This document shows, in pieces, positions 8,643-18,353 of a stretch of 64,000 nt of DNA (positions are counted from its first letter, which is position 1; every line of letters begins with the position of its first letter). The DNA is from Porphyridium purpureum (lineage: Eukaryota; Rhodophyta; Bangiophyceae; Porphyridiales; Porphyridiaceae), in NCBI GenBank assembly GCA_008690995.1, contig VRMN01000010.1, positions 248,001 through 312,000 of the forward strand. The letters run 5' to 3'. Under the pieces are notes generated by a model. The model searched no databases and was not told the DNA's origin. It saw only the letters and a program-made list of their open reading frames with translations. The translations under genes were made by a program, and so were the position numbers.

Positions 8643-9842
8643 AGTATCACGCCAAGCTCTTGTCCACGGGGCGGTCCATCTTCACCGTTACTTTCACGTT
8701 GGTGCTCGTCACCGGGGTGTCGCCCAGCAACACCAGCCGAGAGATATGATTCATGACTGACACGACAGGACCGCGGTAGTCCAAATGCCCGAGATGAGCG
8801 TGCGCGACCGGCAGTTCGCCGGCTGCAACGACACGTACAAAGGCCTCACGTTAGAGCTCCGCGACAGCACGAGGCGCGCGCGGCGCGAGCTGGCCGGCCT
8901 TATTTCGTGACGGCCAGTACCGCCGTCACTTTAGTTTTCGTTTCACCGACACAGCGCTACGTACGAGAAAATTTGCGCAGGTGCTGTACGTATGCGAGAC
9001 GGTGCAGTGCACAAAGGGCAACGCTGGAAAAAAAATTCCCGACAAAAGCCATCATTTTGAAAGCTAGCAATCGTCTCGGCGATTGCTCACGTACGAATAC
9101 TCCCTGAATCCGCCGCTGCGCAATGGAGCGAGTCGAGACCGCAAATACCACCATCCACGACCCAGACTCTCCTGGTGCTTGACGAGCCTGCTCCACGAAA
9201 ACGCTGCTTGGCCAAGCGTCAACAGACAAGGACGTGGACACCTCCGATCACCGGCGCCGGCCACTGTACGGCGGCACGCGACGTCGAGCATCCCAATGCT
9301 GCAGATCGGTCGAACGGCCATTTGCTTGACAGATCCAGCGAAGCTGCGCTTGAGAAAGCGCGTCTCAAGCGGCACCGAGTTGACAATGAATACTCTTCAG
9401 ATAAAGCGAGTTGGATAGTTTCGCGGCGCGCATGCCAGCCTGATGCCTAATTACCGCCGGTTGATACGCGTACGGCCTGTCATTCTGCAGCCATTGTTGC
9501 CCCGGGAAGATACGCATTTGTCAATATCCCTCATGGCGCAGAGCAAATGAAGCACCTTCCACAACCACGCATCGCGTCGTTTTGGTATTTGAAACCCGAG
9601 GAGCACGCCAGAGCCACCAAACTCAAGTAACCCAAGGTCATCGTGTGCAGAACTACCGGTGGACACGGTCGCGCCATGGTACGGCAGTGTGCCCAGCCAC
9701 ACCAAGCGCGCGAGCTTCTCGCCACCACGCAAGAGTGTCGTGCAAACGTCGTCTTCCTGTCTCCCGTATAGTTCACGCGGCAGCGACGCGCTCACGGAGA
9801 CTTCGGCGGGTGTTCAGTTGGATCGAGGCGGGGGTACGGTAT
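8643..9842. other. Gene-poor stretch with possible relic fragments
   Basis: No intact gene is evident. Two minus-strand patches, near 8670-8750 (RLVLLGDTPVTSTNVKV) and near 9640-9720 (RLVWLGTLPYHGATVS), share a faint pattern and could be relics of the same unknown family. The 9451-9795 minus frame (114 codons) containing the second patch has protein-like composition but no family I recognise. Base composition is ordinary. Confidence 0.3.
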
Positions 9843-9911
9843 GTACAGCGACTGTGTACAGTGATGGTGTACAGCGTGATGAATTAGGTTGTGTACAGTG
9901 ATGAGGTACAG
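9843..9911 (+). promoter_or_regulatory. Array of five GTACAG motifs
   Basis: GTACAG occurs at 9843, 9856, 9869, 9893 and 9906, all in the sense direction and mostly extended to GTACAG(T/C)G. Start-to-start spacing is 13, 13, 24 and 13 bp. The cluster ends 76 bp before the first glycosyltransferase start and is followed by a GAGAGAGAGAGGAG tract. It is the densest example of the window-wide promoter motif. Confidence 0.6.
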
Positions 9912-9986
9912 TGATTGACAGAAGTTGTGGCGCGTGGACACACAGAGAGAGAGAGGAGTGGATGTGGGTGGCTGCGTGGGATTGAG

Positions 9987-12900
9987 ATGGCGGGACGGCA
10001 TGTGCCTGTACTGGCCGGCGGTGCCGCTGGTGTCTCTTCCGGCACTGGTGGCGCTGGTGGTGCTGGAGGCGCTGGAGATGGCAGCGGTGGCACGGGTGGC
10101 GATGGGATGCAGGATGGCAGAGCAATGCATGATGGTGCGTTGGATATTCAGGGTGCGCGTGAAGGTCAGGCGCACGCAGCTGCGTACCGCGCGATGTATG
10201 GAGTTCCGCCTCGATCGGGATCGGCCGGCGTTGGATATCGGCCGGCAAACGTGAGGAATCACCCGTACCAGCAGCACGTGCAGCTTCCGCTGCAGGTCGG
10301 CGCGCCACAGCAAGACATGCGCACGTATGCGCAGACACATACGCCGACACATACGCAGGTGCAGTCGCCGACGCAGCTTGTGGCGCATGGGTATGTCGCT
10401 CCAGCGGCTATGGTAGTGCCACCGCTGGTGCACGCGCCGCAAGAGATGAATGCCACGAGGGACGTGAACACATTAGGCCTATACCCAGATATTCATATTG
10501 CCGCAGGCCCGGCGCAGAGGCGGAAGGCCGACGCGCCGTCAGAGAAAACGTTCGCGCAGTCGCTGCGCAGAATAAGCCGCCTTGCTGCAAAGCAGCTGCA
10601 GCTGTGGCGCAAGTCTAGAAACGCACGCTTGCTTGCGTTGTACGCGACGCTTTTTGTTCTATTTCTGATGTATTGGCTCTTGCTCGAGGACCGTGACGCG
10701 ATGCGGCTCGAGCAAAACGAGGATCGCATTTTTTCCACCCACAAGGGCCAGCAGTGGTCGCACGCCGATGATTCGGGCCCCAACATGGCACGTGCCGTGC
10801 CGCCGGAAAAGGAAAAGGATTCATCTGACCTTGGCGACAGTCCAAGACGACGTGAAAGCGACGCAGTGGAGAGCAAGGCTTCGCTGGACCGCACTGATAA
10901 GCAAGAGACGATCCAAAGCGACAAGGGGGGTGCGGCTCTGCTCAATACAACCCCAGCATCGACTGGCTTGCGCGATGGTGCCATCATTTCAGGCGTGGAG
11001 CGATTCAATGCGCAGCGCTCGAGCACACTTCCCGCGGGCGTCTCGTTGGTGGCGGTGTGCATGAACCGCCACGAAACATTTGCGCGGGTGCTACCCACCT
11101 GGTTACTCGCACGCGGCGTGCACGAGGTGATCGTGGTGGACTGGAGCTCGGAACCACCGCTGGATGCCGAGCCGATTATTGAGGCCGAGGGCCTTTCGCC
11201 AAAGCACACCGCAAAGCTGCGGATAGTGCGCGCTGAGAATGAGGAGCGCTGGATCCTCTCGCGTGCATTCAACCTGGCCATGTCGCTGGTCAACTATGAG
11301 GAGGTTGTGCGGCTTGATTGCGACTACGAAATCTCGCGCGATTTCGTGAGCAAACATCCACTGGGCAACGAGCTTGACCGCCGTATCTTCTATGCAGGCA
11401 ACTGGCGGCACGCCAAGAACAGCAACGAAGTGCATTTGAATGGCGCGCTGGTCGTCAAGTATCACGATTTCTGGAAGGCAGGTGGGTATGATGAGCGCAT
11501 TCAAAGTTACGGCTGGGATGACGAAGATTTGTTCGGCCGCCTGGAAGACCGACTAAAGCTGAAGCGCGTCGACATTCTTTTCTCGGAACTTTCGCACATT
11601 CCCCACAAGGATATGTTGCGATCAGCGGCGCAACGAGGCGTCGAATTTGCACAGGTCGAGGTCGATTTGAACCGTCTGATTCTTGCCAAGCTTCCTCCAT
11701 GGAAACCGACTGACATCGAACGAACTGAGAGCCAGCGCGAGGACCAGAAGCATAGCAATTATGTAGTCACGAAGCTGAACTCGAACACAAGATCGCCCAG
11801 TGCACCATTCGAGAAGCTGACGGTTCAGAGCCAGTCGCAAGCGCGGAACCTGCAAGACTTGGTGGATGTGCAGACCAAAAATGAGCTCTGGCAGCTCGCA
11901 CTGGGGCGGCGTCTGCACGACTCGTACCAGTTGCCCTGGGACATCATGCTAAGTATGTCCGCGCACAATCGCGAAAAGCTGATTCGGAAAATTCGCGAGC
12001 TCACACTCGACGATGGCGTAAACACAAAGAACCAGCCGCCAGCCATGCTCTTCTTCCACGCGGTTCATGGTCTGGGCTCACGCTTACTTGCGCTGGGCTC
12101 GGCCATGGCATTTTCACAGAAGAATGCCATGCAGCTCGTGGTCATCTGGGAACCAGATGACCACTTGGCAGCGACGCTGGACCAGCTGTTTGACGATTCA
12201 GACTTTGTGGTCTCGAACGGCTTCAAGACAGTATGGTCTGCCGTGGCGAATTCAGTGAACTGGGACTCGGCGTGGAAGTACGTGGCGCAGTACGTGTCTT
12301 ACGTGAGTATCGAGGACTGGAGGGCCTACTTTGACCGGCCGCCTTTGGAGGAAGGGTTAGGGGTTTCGGACCAGGAGAAGCGCCACATTTACTGGAAATC
12401 TGGAGGGTTGATATCACCGAGGAACGGGGTTTCGCGCGCAGAGATCGCAGCAGCGCTGGGTAAGCTCAAGCCTTCGGCAAGAGTGATCGAAGCGCTTCAC
12501 AGCCGTGCGCAAGGACTGTCGGCGTTGCCCTTGTTCGGCATCCACGCGCGCTCGTTAACCAGTGAGCACGAAAAGCTTCCGATCGATTATCCCAAGTCGT
12601 TCGGCAAGAAGATTCTCGCCTCTATAGACGCGGCGCGCGAGCGAGTGACGGCGCTAGGCATGACGCACGCGATTTTGCCAGTACTACGTGGACCGAGCGA
12701 TATTGTATATGTCACATCGGACTCACCAGAAGTCGCCGCACACATTTGCACTCAGCTCGGTGTGCAGGCCTTGTGTTCGCCGTCCAAGGCGAGTTCAGGC
12801 AACCGTTCTCTCCCGGCAATTGTTGACGCGCTTGCAGACTTGTATATGTTGTCATCCGCGCAGCACGTCTTTGGGAGCCCCAACAGCTCCTTCTCGCTTG

Positions 12901-13019
12901 CGCCGGGATACATGAACCCCAATTGCCGCATTGATATTGTCTCTGGGCTGGACGCTGCTAGTATCACCTCTCCAAGTCTCAAGGGCAACAGCGCCCCTGG
13001 GGCTCCTCCAAGTCGGTAA
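9987..13019 (+). CDS. Type II membrane protein with two glycosyltransferase domains
   Basis: Probably a Golgi enzyme building extracellular polysaccharide or protein glycans. From the ATG at 9987 it has 1010 residues: a cytosolic Gly/Gln/His-rich tail, one membrane segment at about 213-235 (LLALYATLFVLFLMYWLLL), a charged stem, then two lumenal domains. Domain 1 (about 350-540) is a GT-A fold of the GT2/GT7 type: SLVAVCMNRHETF, EVIVVDWSSEPPL, a metal-binding LDCDYE, and the acceptor/catalytic GWDDEDLFGRLED. Domain 2 (about 680-990) resembles fucosyltransferase-like enzymes: FHAVHGLGSRLLALGSAMAF, LVVIWEPDDH, GIHARSL, and the C-terminal ADLYMLSSAQHVFGSPNSSF. A degenerate paralogue follows on the same strand. 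Sugar donors cannot be told from the sequence. Confidence 0.75.
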   Translation: MAGRHVPVLAGGAAGVSSGTGGAGGAGGAGDGSGGTGGDGMQDGRAMHDGALDIQGAREGQAHAAAYRAMYGVPPRSGSAGVGYRPANVRNHPYQQHVQLPLQVGAPQQDMRTYAQTHTPTHTQVQSPTQLVAHGYVAPAAMVVPPLVHAPQEMNATRDVNTLGLYPDIHIAAGPAQRRKADAPSEKTFAQSLRRISRLAAKQLQLWRKSRNARLLALYATLFVLFLMYWLLLEDRDAMRLEQNEDRIFSTHKGQQWSHADDSGPNMARAVPPEKEKDSSDLGDSPRRRESDAVESKASLDRTDKQETIQSDKGGAALLNTTPASTGLRDGAIISGVERFNAQRSSTLPAGVSLVAVCMNRHETFARVLPTWLLARGVHEVIVVDWSSEPPLDAEPIIEAEGLSPKHTAKLRIVRAENEERWILSRAFNLAMSLVNYEEVVRLDCDYEISRDFVSKHPLGNELDRRIFYAGNWRHAKNSNEVHLNGALVVKYHDFWKAGGYDERIQSYGWDDEDLFGRLEDRLKLKRVDILFSELSHIPHKDMLRSAAQRGVEFAQVEVDLNRLILAKLPPWKPTDIERTESQREDQKHSNYVVTKLNSNTRSPSAPFEKLTVQSQSQARNLQDLVDVQTKNELWQLALGRRLHDSYQLPWDIMLSMSAHNREKLIRKIRELTLDDGVNTKNQPPAMLFFHAVHGLGSRLLALGSAMAFSQKNAMQLVVIWEPDDHLAATLDQLFDDSDFVVSNGFKTVWSAVANSVNWDSAWKYVAQYVSYVSIEDWRAYFDRPPLEEGLGVSDQEKRHIYWKSGGLISPRNGVSRAEIAAALGKLKPSARVIEALHSRAQGLSALPLFGIHARSLTSEHEKLPIDYPKSFGKKILASIDAARERVTALGMTHAILPVLRGPSDIVYVTSDSPEVAAHICTQLGVQALCSPSKASSGNRSLPAIVDALADLYMLSSAQHVFGSPNSSFSLAPGYMNPNCRIDIVSGLDAASITSPSLKGNSAPGAPPSR

Positions 13020-13642
13020 GCGAGACATGTTGCAAGAAAAAAAAAACACATGACGCGCTCGGGGACAAGACAGGCTCGTTTCCTTCCTACCGACCGCTCT
13101 CGAAGCTGACAGCCCTGTTCTACAATCAGGCTTTGCGCAACTGCGACCCCACCCTTCTCGTCGCAGCGTCACTTGACCATCTAACGGCGCCCACAAAATG
13201 CAGTGGAGGCCGCCGCATTCGCTACGACGAGTGGCAAGCGGTCTCACGCTCGTCCGTCGCAGAGTGCCATTGCCGTGCTCGTGTCACACGTGTCACACTG
13301 GGTCACACTGGGTCCATGTCAGACACAAACCATGCACCTCACTAGTGAAGCATGCACAAGGGCGCCAAGTACCTGGACATCGCGACCGACCACGACGCCA
13401 TCAGCCGGTCGACCGATGTAACCTAGCTTGCCAACAATCTGCTCCTAAATAAGTGATCTCCACGTCGTTTAGAACGTGCTCGACCCTCCACTTGGAGGAT
13501 GGCCGGCCGGACATTCCGACCTTTGCGCGCTCACGCGCGCTCGACCTTGGGACTCCAGCGATAAACCCGCCAGGACAATCCCGTGCGAGATGCGCACCAA
13601 GGTCACACGTCCGCGGCGCCCGCGTGAGCTAAAAATACATTC
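13020..13642. other. Intergenic region between the glycosyltransferase paralogues
   Basis: No convincing gene. A poly-A run (13037-13046) follows the first gene's stop. A plus-strand stretch from about 13050 reads through to 13340 without a stop and contains FYNQALRNCDPTLLVAASL, which looks protein-like but matches no family I know; it could be a relic. No GTACAG cluster precedes the second gene, unlike the first. Confidence 0.3.
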
Positions 13643-16432
13643 ATGTCCACGCACCGTTGTCGAGGGGAAATGGAATGGATGGAGGAAGGAGGTCAGAGTC
13701 GGAGTGGGATGGCTGAACTGGAATCCAACTCACCGTCGCATCCGCAGCAGATATCTTCTGTGATGAGCGATCATGAAGCGGCATTTGATCAGACAAGTGC
13801 TGATGCGACTGGAAACGGCGGTCTGGTGCAGCACACAGGTATGGGTTCGGCTGAGCATGTGCTTCATCAGGAAGAGCATCCCCAGCAGTGGCGGGAGCGG
13901 GAGCACAGTCATCCGCTGAATGAGTATCAGCAGCTGCGGAACTGGCAACACCAAGAAGAGCTTGTGGCAACCCATGCAGGTGGACGGCAACCTGGTGGGC
14001 CGCATCAGACAAATGCTGGAATCGCTCCTTTTCAGCTTCATCACCACCCGAATCGCGCAAGAAGTCATGCTAATGGTCCTGCGTACCTGCGCGAACATGA
14101 TTTGGTCGACGGAGACCTGGTTCAGTACACGCTGGCCATCGTGAAAGAGGCAGGCAAGACCCGGTGGTTTACGTTCCTGGGTATTCTCCTTGCCATTGTG
14201 TACGCTGCGTGGCTCACGGCGTCGGACGAGCGACTGATTCATCCTGCGCTCGATCGTTCAGTGCAAGTACTCGACCACGCCCACGACGGAACGCGACCTA
14301 TCGACGCGTCGCTGACGATGAACATGGACTCCTTTGGCGCTGACGGCGAACTGGGTGGGCTTGGTGAGGCTGGGAGCACTGAGTTTCCAGTGGATGCGGT
14401 CAAGATGGCGGGCGCACAGTGCAAAATGGCATTGCCTGGCCTGACACTTATCTTGCCGTACAGGAATCAGCCCGGGGCGATAGAAGAAAATCTGGAAAAG
14501 TGGATGGCCGTCAAGGACGTTTACCGCGTGATACTCATAGATTGGAGTTCGGAGCCTCCACTTGAAGAGCATCCGCTGCTGCAAGGCAGCACCAATGCGG
14601 CAATTGATCTTGGCCGTTTACTGATTCTGCGCGTGCAAGACGAAATTGAATTTGCCTACTCACGTGCTTACAACCTTGGCGTGCTTTTTACCTGTACGGA
14701 GTACATGATGATGGCAAACCTGCGGCATGTCGTGGACGAAGGTATTATTCGTACACTGGCACCGAGCGTGTTTGACTCGGCGCACCCGCGTACGGTGGCA
14801 CTCCACCCGCGCGATATTTATATGACACCGCACATGATGATGAGTGCAAGTTACCCTCCCGCGCGCGACTTTCTCGCTTCCATTTACATTCTGCGCGTCA
14901 CCCTCTTTCTCGACACGGGCGGTTTCAACGAGCATTTCTACCGGCATATATGGGCAGACGCTGATTTTCGGCGCCGAATTGGTATTGAGCTCAACGTTGA
15001 GCAGACTGTACTGGCGTCTTCGGATGTCAATATTGTGTACGACCAGGCATGGATCACAAGACACTTGTACTTTGAGGCATCCTTCGACCAGCACTGGCGC
15101 TCGCACTATGGAGACTCGCTGTTCTTGGTGCCGGAAGATGGAATTCGTTCGCCAGACTATTCAGTGCTTGCTTTGACGCATCGTGGCGAGCCACAATCAC
15201 GCACGCCTATGCTCACGCTCAAAGCGAATTCTCGTGCTCGAAACTTTAGGGCCAGTCTCGAGGAAGAGAACCCCGAGTATTTAGGATATCGTGACATGAA
15301 GCTCCTGCAAGCTCTTGCAACAAGCTACATGTTGCCGCGCGAACTTTTGGCCGAAGTCAGTTTGGTGGCAAATCTTGAATGGCTTTTGATGCGCGCCTAC
15401 AGCTTGCATACAACAGACGTGCGTGACTTGGAGCCGAACACCATCAGGATTCTGGTGGTCTTACCGACTTCGTCTTCCTTGTCCTCGCCAAGGGCGGCGA
15501 GGAGCCGGACGACTAATCTGGGTTCGTACCTGCTCAGTTTGGCACAGGCGTTTGCATATGCCAAGGAGCACGGCATGCTGCCTGTGTTTTTGTGGACCAC
15601 GGGCGCTGAGTCGCCAGCCGGCTCAACCGTGGCGCGGCATTTTCAGGAGCTCTTTGAGTTTGATGGCTCCCTTGTGCAGCACGAGCGAGTTATGGCCATG
15701 CAACTCGGAAAGACGAATAAGACGGCGCACTTGCTCAAATCAATCACCAACTCAATGGCGACAGGGAGAAAAGCACTCAAAGAGTTGAGCGTGTTTCACG
15801 ACTTGCCTGAATCTCCGCCGGAGGGACTCGGCTTTGTCTGGATGAATGACCAGCCGGGCGTGCTCGAGCGCTCCGTGTCTGCGCGCGCCGTGCGCGATGC
15901 ACTTATGGACTTGGTTCCTGTGGCTCGCATTCAGGACAAACTGGTCGAGCGCTTTGGCTCGGACGCTGACCTATCCATGAAGTACGCGTTTTATGTGGAG
16001 TGTTTACCGGCCGACGACGATTGCGTACGTACCCTGCGTAACCAAGCTGATGCGATAGCCGCGTTCGTCGAGGCGAACGTCGAGGCGGAGGAAAAGGCGT
16101 ACTTTGCAGGCCATGCATCAGGAAGTGGCGCCTTTGGTGCTGCGTTGTGCAGCAAATGGGGTGCTCGAGGCGTTTGCTTCGCGAACGACGACGCAAAGTG
16201 TCATGAAGTTCTCCAGTCTCGTCCAAAAGCGAACGCGAATGACGCGATGGCTGCGGAATGTAATGACATTGAACTCGTCAATCTTCTCTCACTAGCGCGA
16301 GCAGATACCGTGATTGGGTCGGCAAACAGCAGCTACTTGCTCGCGGCGCAGTTACTCAGTGTCGGTTTCATGGACGAAGTCGAATATCCCAGAAAGCCAT
16401 TGAGGACCGCCAATACCATGCCTGCATCTTAG
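13643..16432 (+). CDS. Degenerate paralogue of the two-domain glycosyltransferase
   Basis: A 929-residue type II membrane protein with the same plan as its upstream neighbour: a long Gln/His-rich cytosolic tail, one membrane segment (about 172-192, WFTFLGILLAIVYAAWL), then two lumenal domains. Homology is clear in YRVILIDWSSEPPLEEHPLL against EVIVVDWSSEPPLDAEPII, and in SRAYNLGVLF. Catalytic positions are changed: the neighbour's LDCDYE is MANLRHV here, GWDDEDLF is IWADADFR, and in domain 2 the WEPDDH and GIHARSL blocks are lost (LWTTGAE, YAFYVECLP). The C-terminal SLARADTVIGSANSSYLLA remains. The frame is open and long, so it is under coding constraint. It is probably a non-catalytic partner or a regulator, or it uses altered chemistry. 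Confidence 0.7.
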   Translation: MSTHRCRGEMEWMEEGGQSRSGMAELESNSPSHPQQISSVMSDHEAAFDQTSADATGNGGLVQHTGMGSAEHVLHQEEHPQQWREREHSHPLNEYQQLRNWQHQEELVATHAGGRQPGGPHQTNAGIAPFQLHHHPNRARSHANGPAYLREHDLVDGDLVQYTLAIVKEAGKTRWFTFLGILLAIVYAAWLTASDERLIHPALDRSVQVLDHAHDGTRPIDASLTMNMDSFGADGELGGLGEAGSTEFPVDAVKMAGAQCKMALPGLTLILPYRNQPGAIEENLEKWMAVKDVYRVILIDWSSEPPLEEHPLLQGSTNAAIDLGRLLILRVQDEIEFAYSRAYNLGVLFTCTEYMMMANLRHVVDEGIIRTLAPSVFDSAHPRTVALHPRDIYMTPHMMMSASYPPARDFLASIYILRVTLFLDTGGFNEHFYRHIWADADFRRRIGIELNVEQTVLASSDVNIVYDQAWITRHLYFEASFDQHWRSHYGDSLFLVPEDGIRSPDYSVLALTHRGEPQSRTPMLTLKANSRARNFRASLEEENPEYLGYRDMKLLQALATSYMLPRELLAEVSLVANLEWLLMRAYSLHTTDVRDLEPNTIRILVVLPTSSSLSSPRAARSRTTNLGSYLLSLAQAFAYAKEHGMLPVFLWTTGAESPAGSTVARHFQELFEFDGSLVQHERVMAMQLGKTNKTAHLLKSITNSMATGRKALKELSVFHDLPESPPEGLGFVWMNDQPGVLERSVSARAVRDALMDLVPVARIQDKLVERFGSDADLSMKYAFYVECLPADDDCVRTLRNQADAIAAFVEANVEAEEKAYFAGHASGSGAFGAALCSKWGARGVCFANDDAKCHEVLQSRPKANANDAMAAECNDIELVNLLSLARADTVIGSANSSYLLAAQLLSVGFMDEVEYPRKPLRTANTMPAS

Positions 16433-16561
16433 GAAATAGAGAAAGGACAGTAGATTTCACTGGCGTCTGACTTTGCCGTGACGCAGCAGCCAGTTGTATA
16501 AAGGAAGAGAGAAAGAGTGGAGCGGAGGAGGTGAAGAAGGACAACGCCGTGTCTGAAGTCC

Positions 16562-18079
16562 TTAGTCTTTATTCAAGCGGCACTTGGCCACATTTTGTTC
16601 AATCGTACGCAAGGTCGCGGTCACTTTATCCATGGCGGCTGCAATCATGACTCCCTCCCGGGATTCGGCATACGGCGAACTCGAACGGCACAAAGCGAGC
16701 GAGCTACTCGCAAGATGTGCGTAGATTTGTTCTGCTTGCGTATCGACGAACGCTAAATAGACGGCGTCGTCGAGCGCGCCTTGTGCTTGTCTTGACGCAA
16801 AGCGTCGCCGGCAGGGCCCGCACGAAAGCTCAAGTGACGTGCACAACGATCCTTTGCCAGTGACTCCGTGACTCATCGTGCACACACTGAATCGATGCAG
16901 ACTGGTGAGAATTGCCAAGGCGCGCGAAAGCCCAGACACGAGCGTCTCACACTCGCTAATCAAGTCTGAACATGCCGCAAATCTTGGCTCGCACTGCTGC
17001 ACCATTGCAGCAACTTTTGCTGCACCACGCTCGGCGCGATCCAATACAAGCTTGAGCGAGGATTCGTAGTTCTGTTGCACGGTGTCTGCCCCGCTTTGTG
17101 GAACAGATGCCCCATTCTCACGACTGGGCGGAGCCTGTGGGACCACATTCAGCGGTTCGTCGGTGTTTATACCACCGCAAACAACGCAAACTCCCGTCTG
17201 GGCGTGCGGCGCACGCATCAAAGGCGCATTGCATGCCGCGCATTGCTGCGCAAGCATGGTCCATCCCTGCAGAAGCTTTCCTCCGATGGCGCTTGTATCG
17301 AGCGACCGTGTCGATGCGGCAGGTTGCGAGGATCGATTGGACGAGCGCTGTGCTGTGTAATGTGAAGGACGGGCGTGCTCTTGTCGAACCTGAGGATGCG
17401 GAAGCTCCGTACTTGTCGTCCCATTTCCATGTTGTGCGGTCGTCCGCGTCAAAGCGGCCGGTGGAGATGAGACAAAGCCACAAACCACACACTGCGCAAA
17501 AAGCTCACCGGGAGCCCGCATCAGCGGCGCGCCTGCGCAATCTTCCGCGTCGCATTCGTCCGCAAGCATCGTCCACCCCATCAAAAGCCTTTCAGCCAAT
17601 ATCTCTGACGGGCGCGGAAGCCGGGACGCTGCTGCGCTGGCCCGCTGAACATCCTCCTGTCTATCGTGCAGCGGCTGCTCCACGCCCGCGCTCGGACTTG
17701 CCACGTTGTGCGCATCGCCATTCTCCACAGTACGCACGGGCGCCGCGCGTTGCTGCTGCTGCGGCGCCCGCCGCGCCGCGAGCTCGCCGCGACTCTGCGC
17801 GTCACAATTCACGCACAACACCACTGTCTCATTTGGCGGCGGCGCGCGCATCAGCGGCAGCAAGCATCCCGGCGACCGGCAAATCGCGCTCTCCATTTGC
17901 CACCCTTGCAACAACATCTCGCCCATCCTCTGCACGCCCTGCTCCCTCGCCACCCCATTCTCTGGTCCACCCGCACCCTCCCTTCCACCAACCCCTGAGC
18001 CACCACCTGGAACACCACCGGAATCGCCGCCTGGACCACCGCGTGCACCACCTCTACCCTCTCTCTCCACCGCCATCAT
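16562..18079 (-). CDS. Protein with three ZNRD2-type zinc ribbons
   Basis: A 505-residue protein with three copies of the ZNRD2 (SSSCA1, autoantigen p27) zinc-ribbon domain, which occurs once in the human protein. Each copy has a GW helix, LMRAP, and paired cysteines. Copy 1 has LLQGWQMESAICRSPGC...CVNC. Copy 2 has LLMGWTMLADECDAEDC...CVVC. Copy 3 has LLQGWTMLAQQCAAC...CVVC. The linkers are low-complexity and rich in Gln, Ala, Ser and Pro. The last 180 residues are helical and unrecognised. I start at the ATG pair at 18076-18079; sequence upstream is a GA-rich leader. A GTACAG lies 94 bp upstream. Human ZNRD2 has been linked to mitotic and microtubule-associated proteins, but function here is unknown. 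Confidence 0.75.
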   Translation of the reverse strand: MMAVEREGRGGARGGPGGDSGGVPGGGSGVGGREGAGGPENGVAREQGVQRMGEMLLQGWQMESAICRSPGCLLPLMRAPPPNETVVLCVNCDAQSRGELAARRAPQQQQRAAPVRTVENGDAHNVASPSAGVEQPLHDRQEDVQRASAAASRLPRPSEILAERLLMGWTMLADECDAEDCAGAPLMRAPGELFAQCVVCGFVSSPPAALTRTTAQHGNGTTSTELPHPQVRQEHARPSHYTAQRSSNRSSQPAASTRSLDTSAIGGKLLQGWTMLAQQCAACNAPLMRAPHAQTGVCVVCGGINTDEPLNVVPQAPPSRENGASVPQSGADTVQQNYESSLKLVLDRAERGAAKVAAMVQQCEPRFAACSDLISECETLVSGLSRALAILTSLHRFSVCTMSHGVTGKGSLCTSLELSCGPCRRRFASRQAQGALDDAVYLAFVDTQAEQIYAHLASSSLALCRSSSPYAESREGVMIAAAMDKVTATLRTIEQNVAKCRLNKD

Positions 18080-18172
18080 CACCGCGTCTCTCCCCTTCTC
18101 CCTCTCTCTCCCCCTCTGCCTCTCCCCCTTCTCTCTCCCCTTCCCCCGCTCGTCTTTGTCCTCAACCTCTAA

Positions 18173-18178
18173 CTGTAC
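18173..18178 (-). promoter_or_regulatory. GTACAG motif upstream of the ZNRD2-like gene
   Basis: CTGTAC on the plus strand reads GTACAG in the gene's direction, 94 bp before its start. A long GA tract (sense strand, 18085-18150) lies between motif and ATG, the same arrangement as at PSMA6. Confidence 0.45.
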
Positions 18179-18332
18179 TTTATTAAGATCAATTCGTCTT
18201 ATCTTAACCCTTATTTTACAGGTACGATTAACATTGCCATCGACATTCGTTTGCAATCCTGAATTTGTATATCCAAACTATGATCCTTTTGATATAGAGA
18301 TGTAATGCGCGTCAGAGCGATGCGACACAGAA

Positions 18333-18353
18333 GTACAGTAAATCACTGTACAG
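18333..18353 (+). promoter_or_regulatory. GTACAG motif and palindrome before TIM13
   Basis: GTACAG at 18333-18338 is followed by the perfect palindrome CACTGTACAGTG (18344-18355). GATAAACCGTTT follows at about 18368. The TIM13 start is 340 bp downstream, farther than usual, so a leader or an unseen intron is possible. Confidence 0.4.

Noticed and set aside
17098-18186. 362-codon plus-strand frame
   Set aside because: Antisense of the ZNRD2-like gene, with Arg/Pro/Ser-biased composition and no domain.
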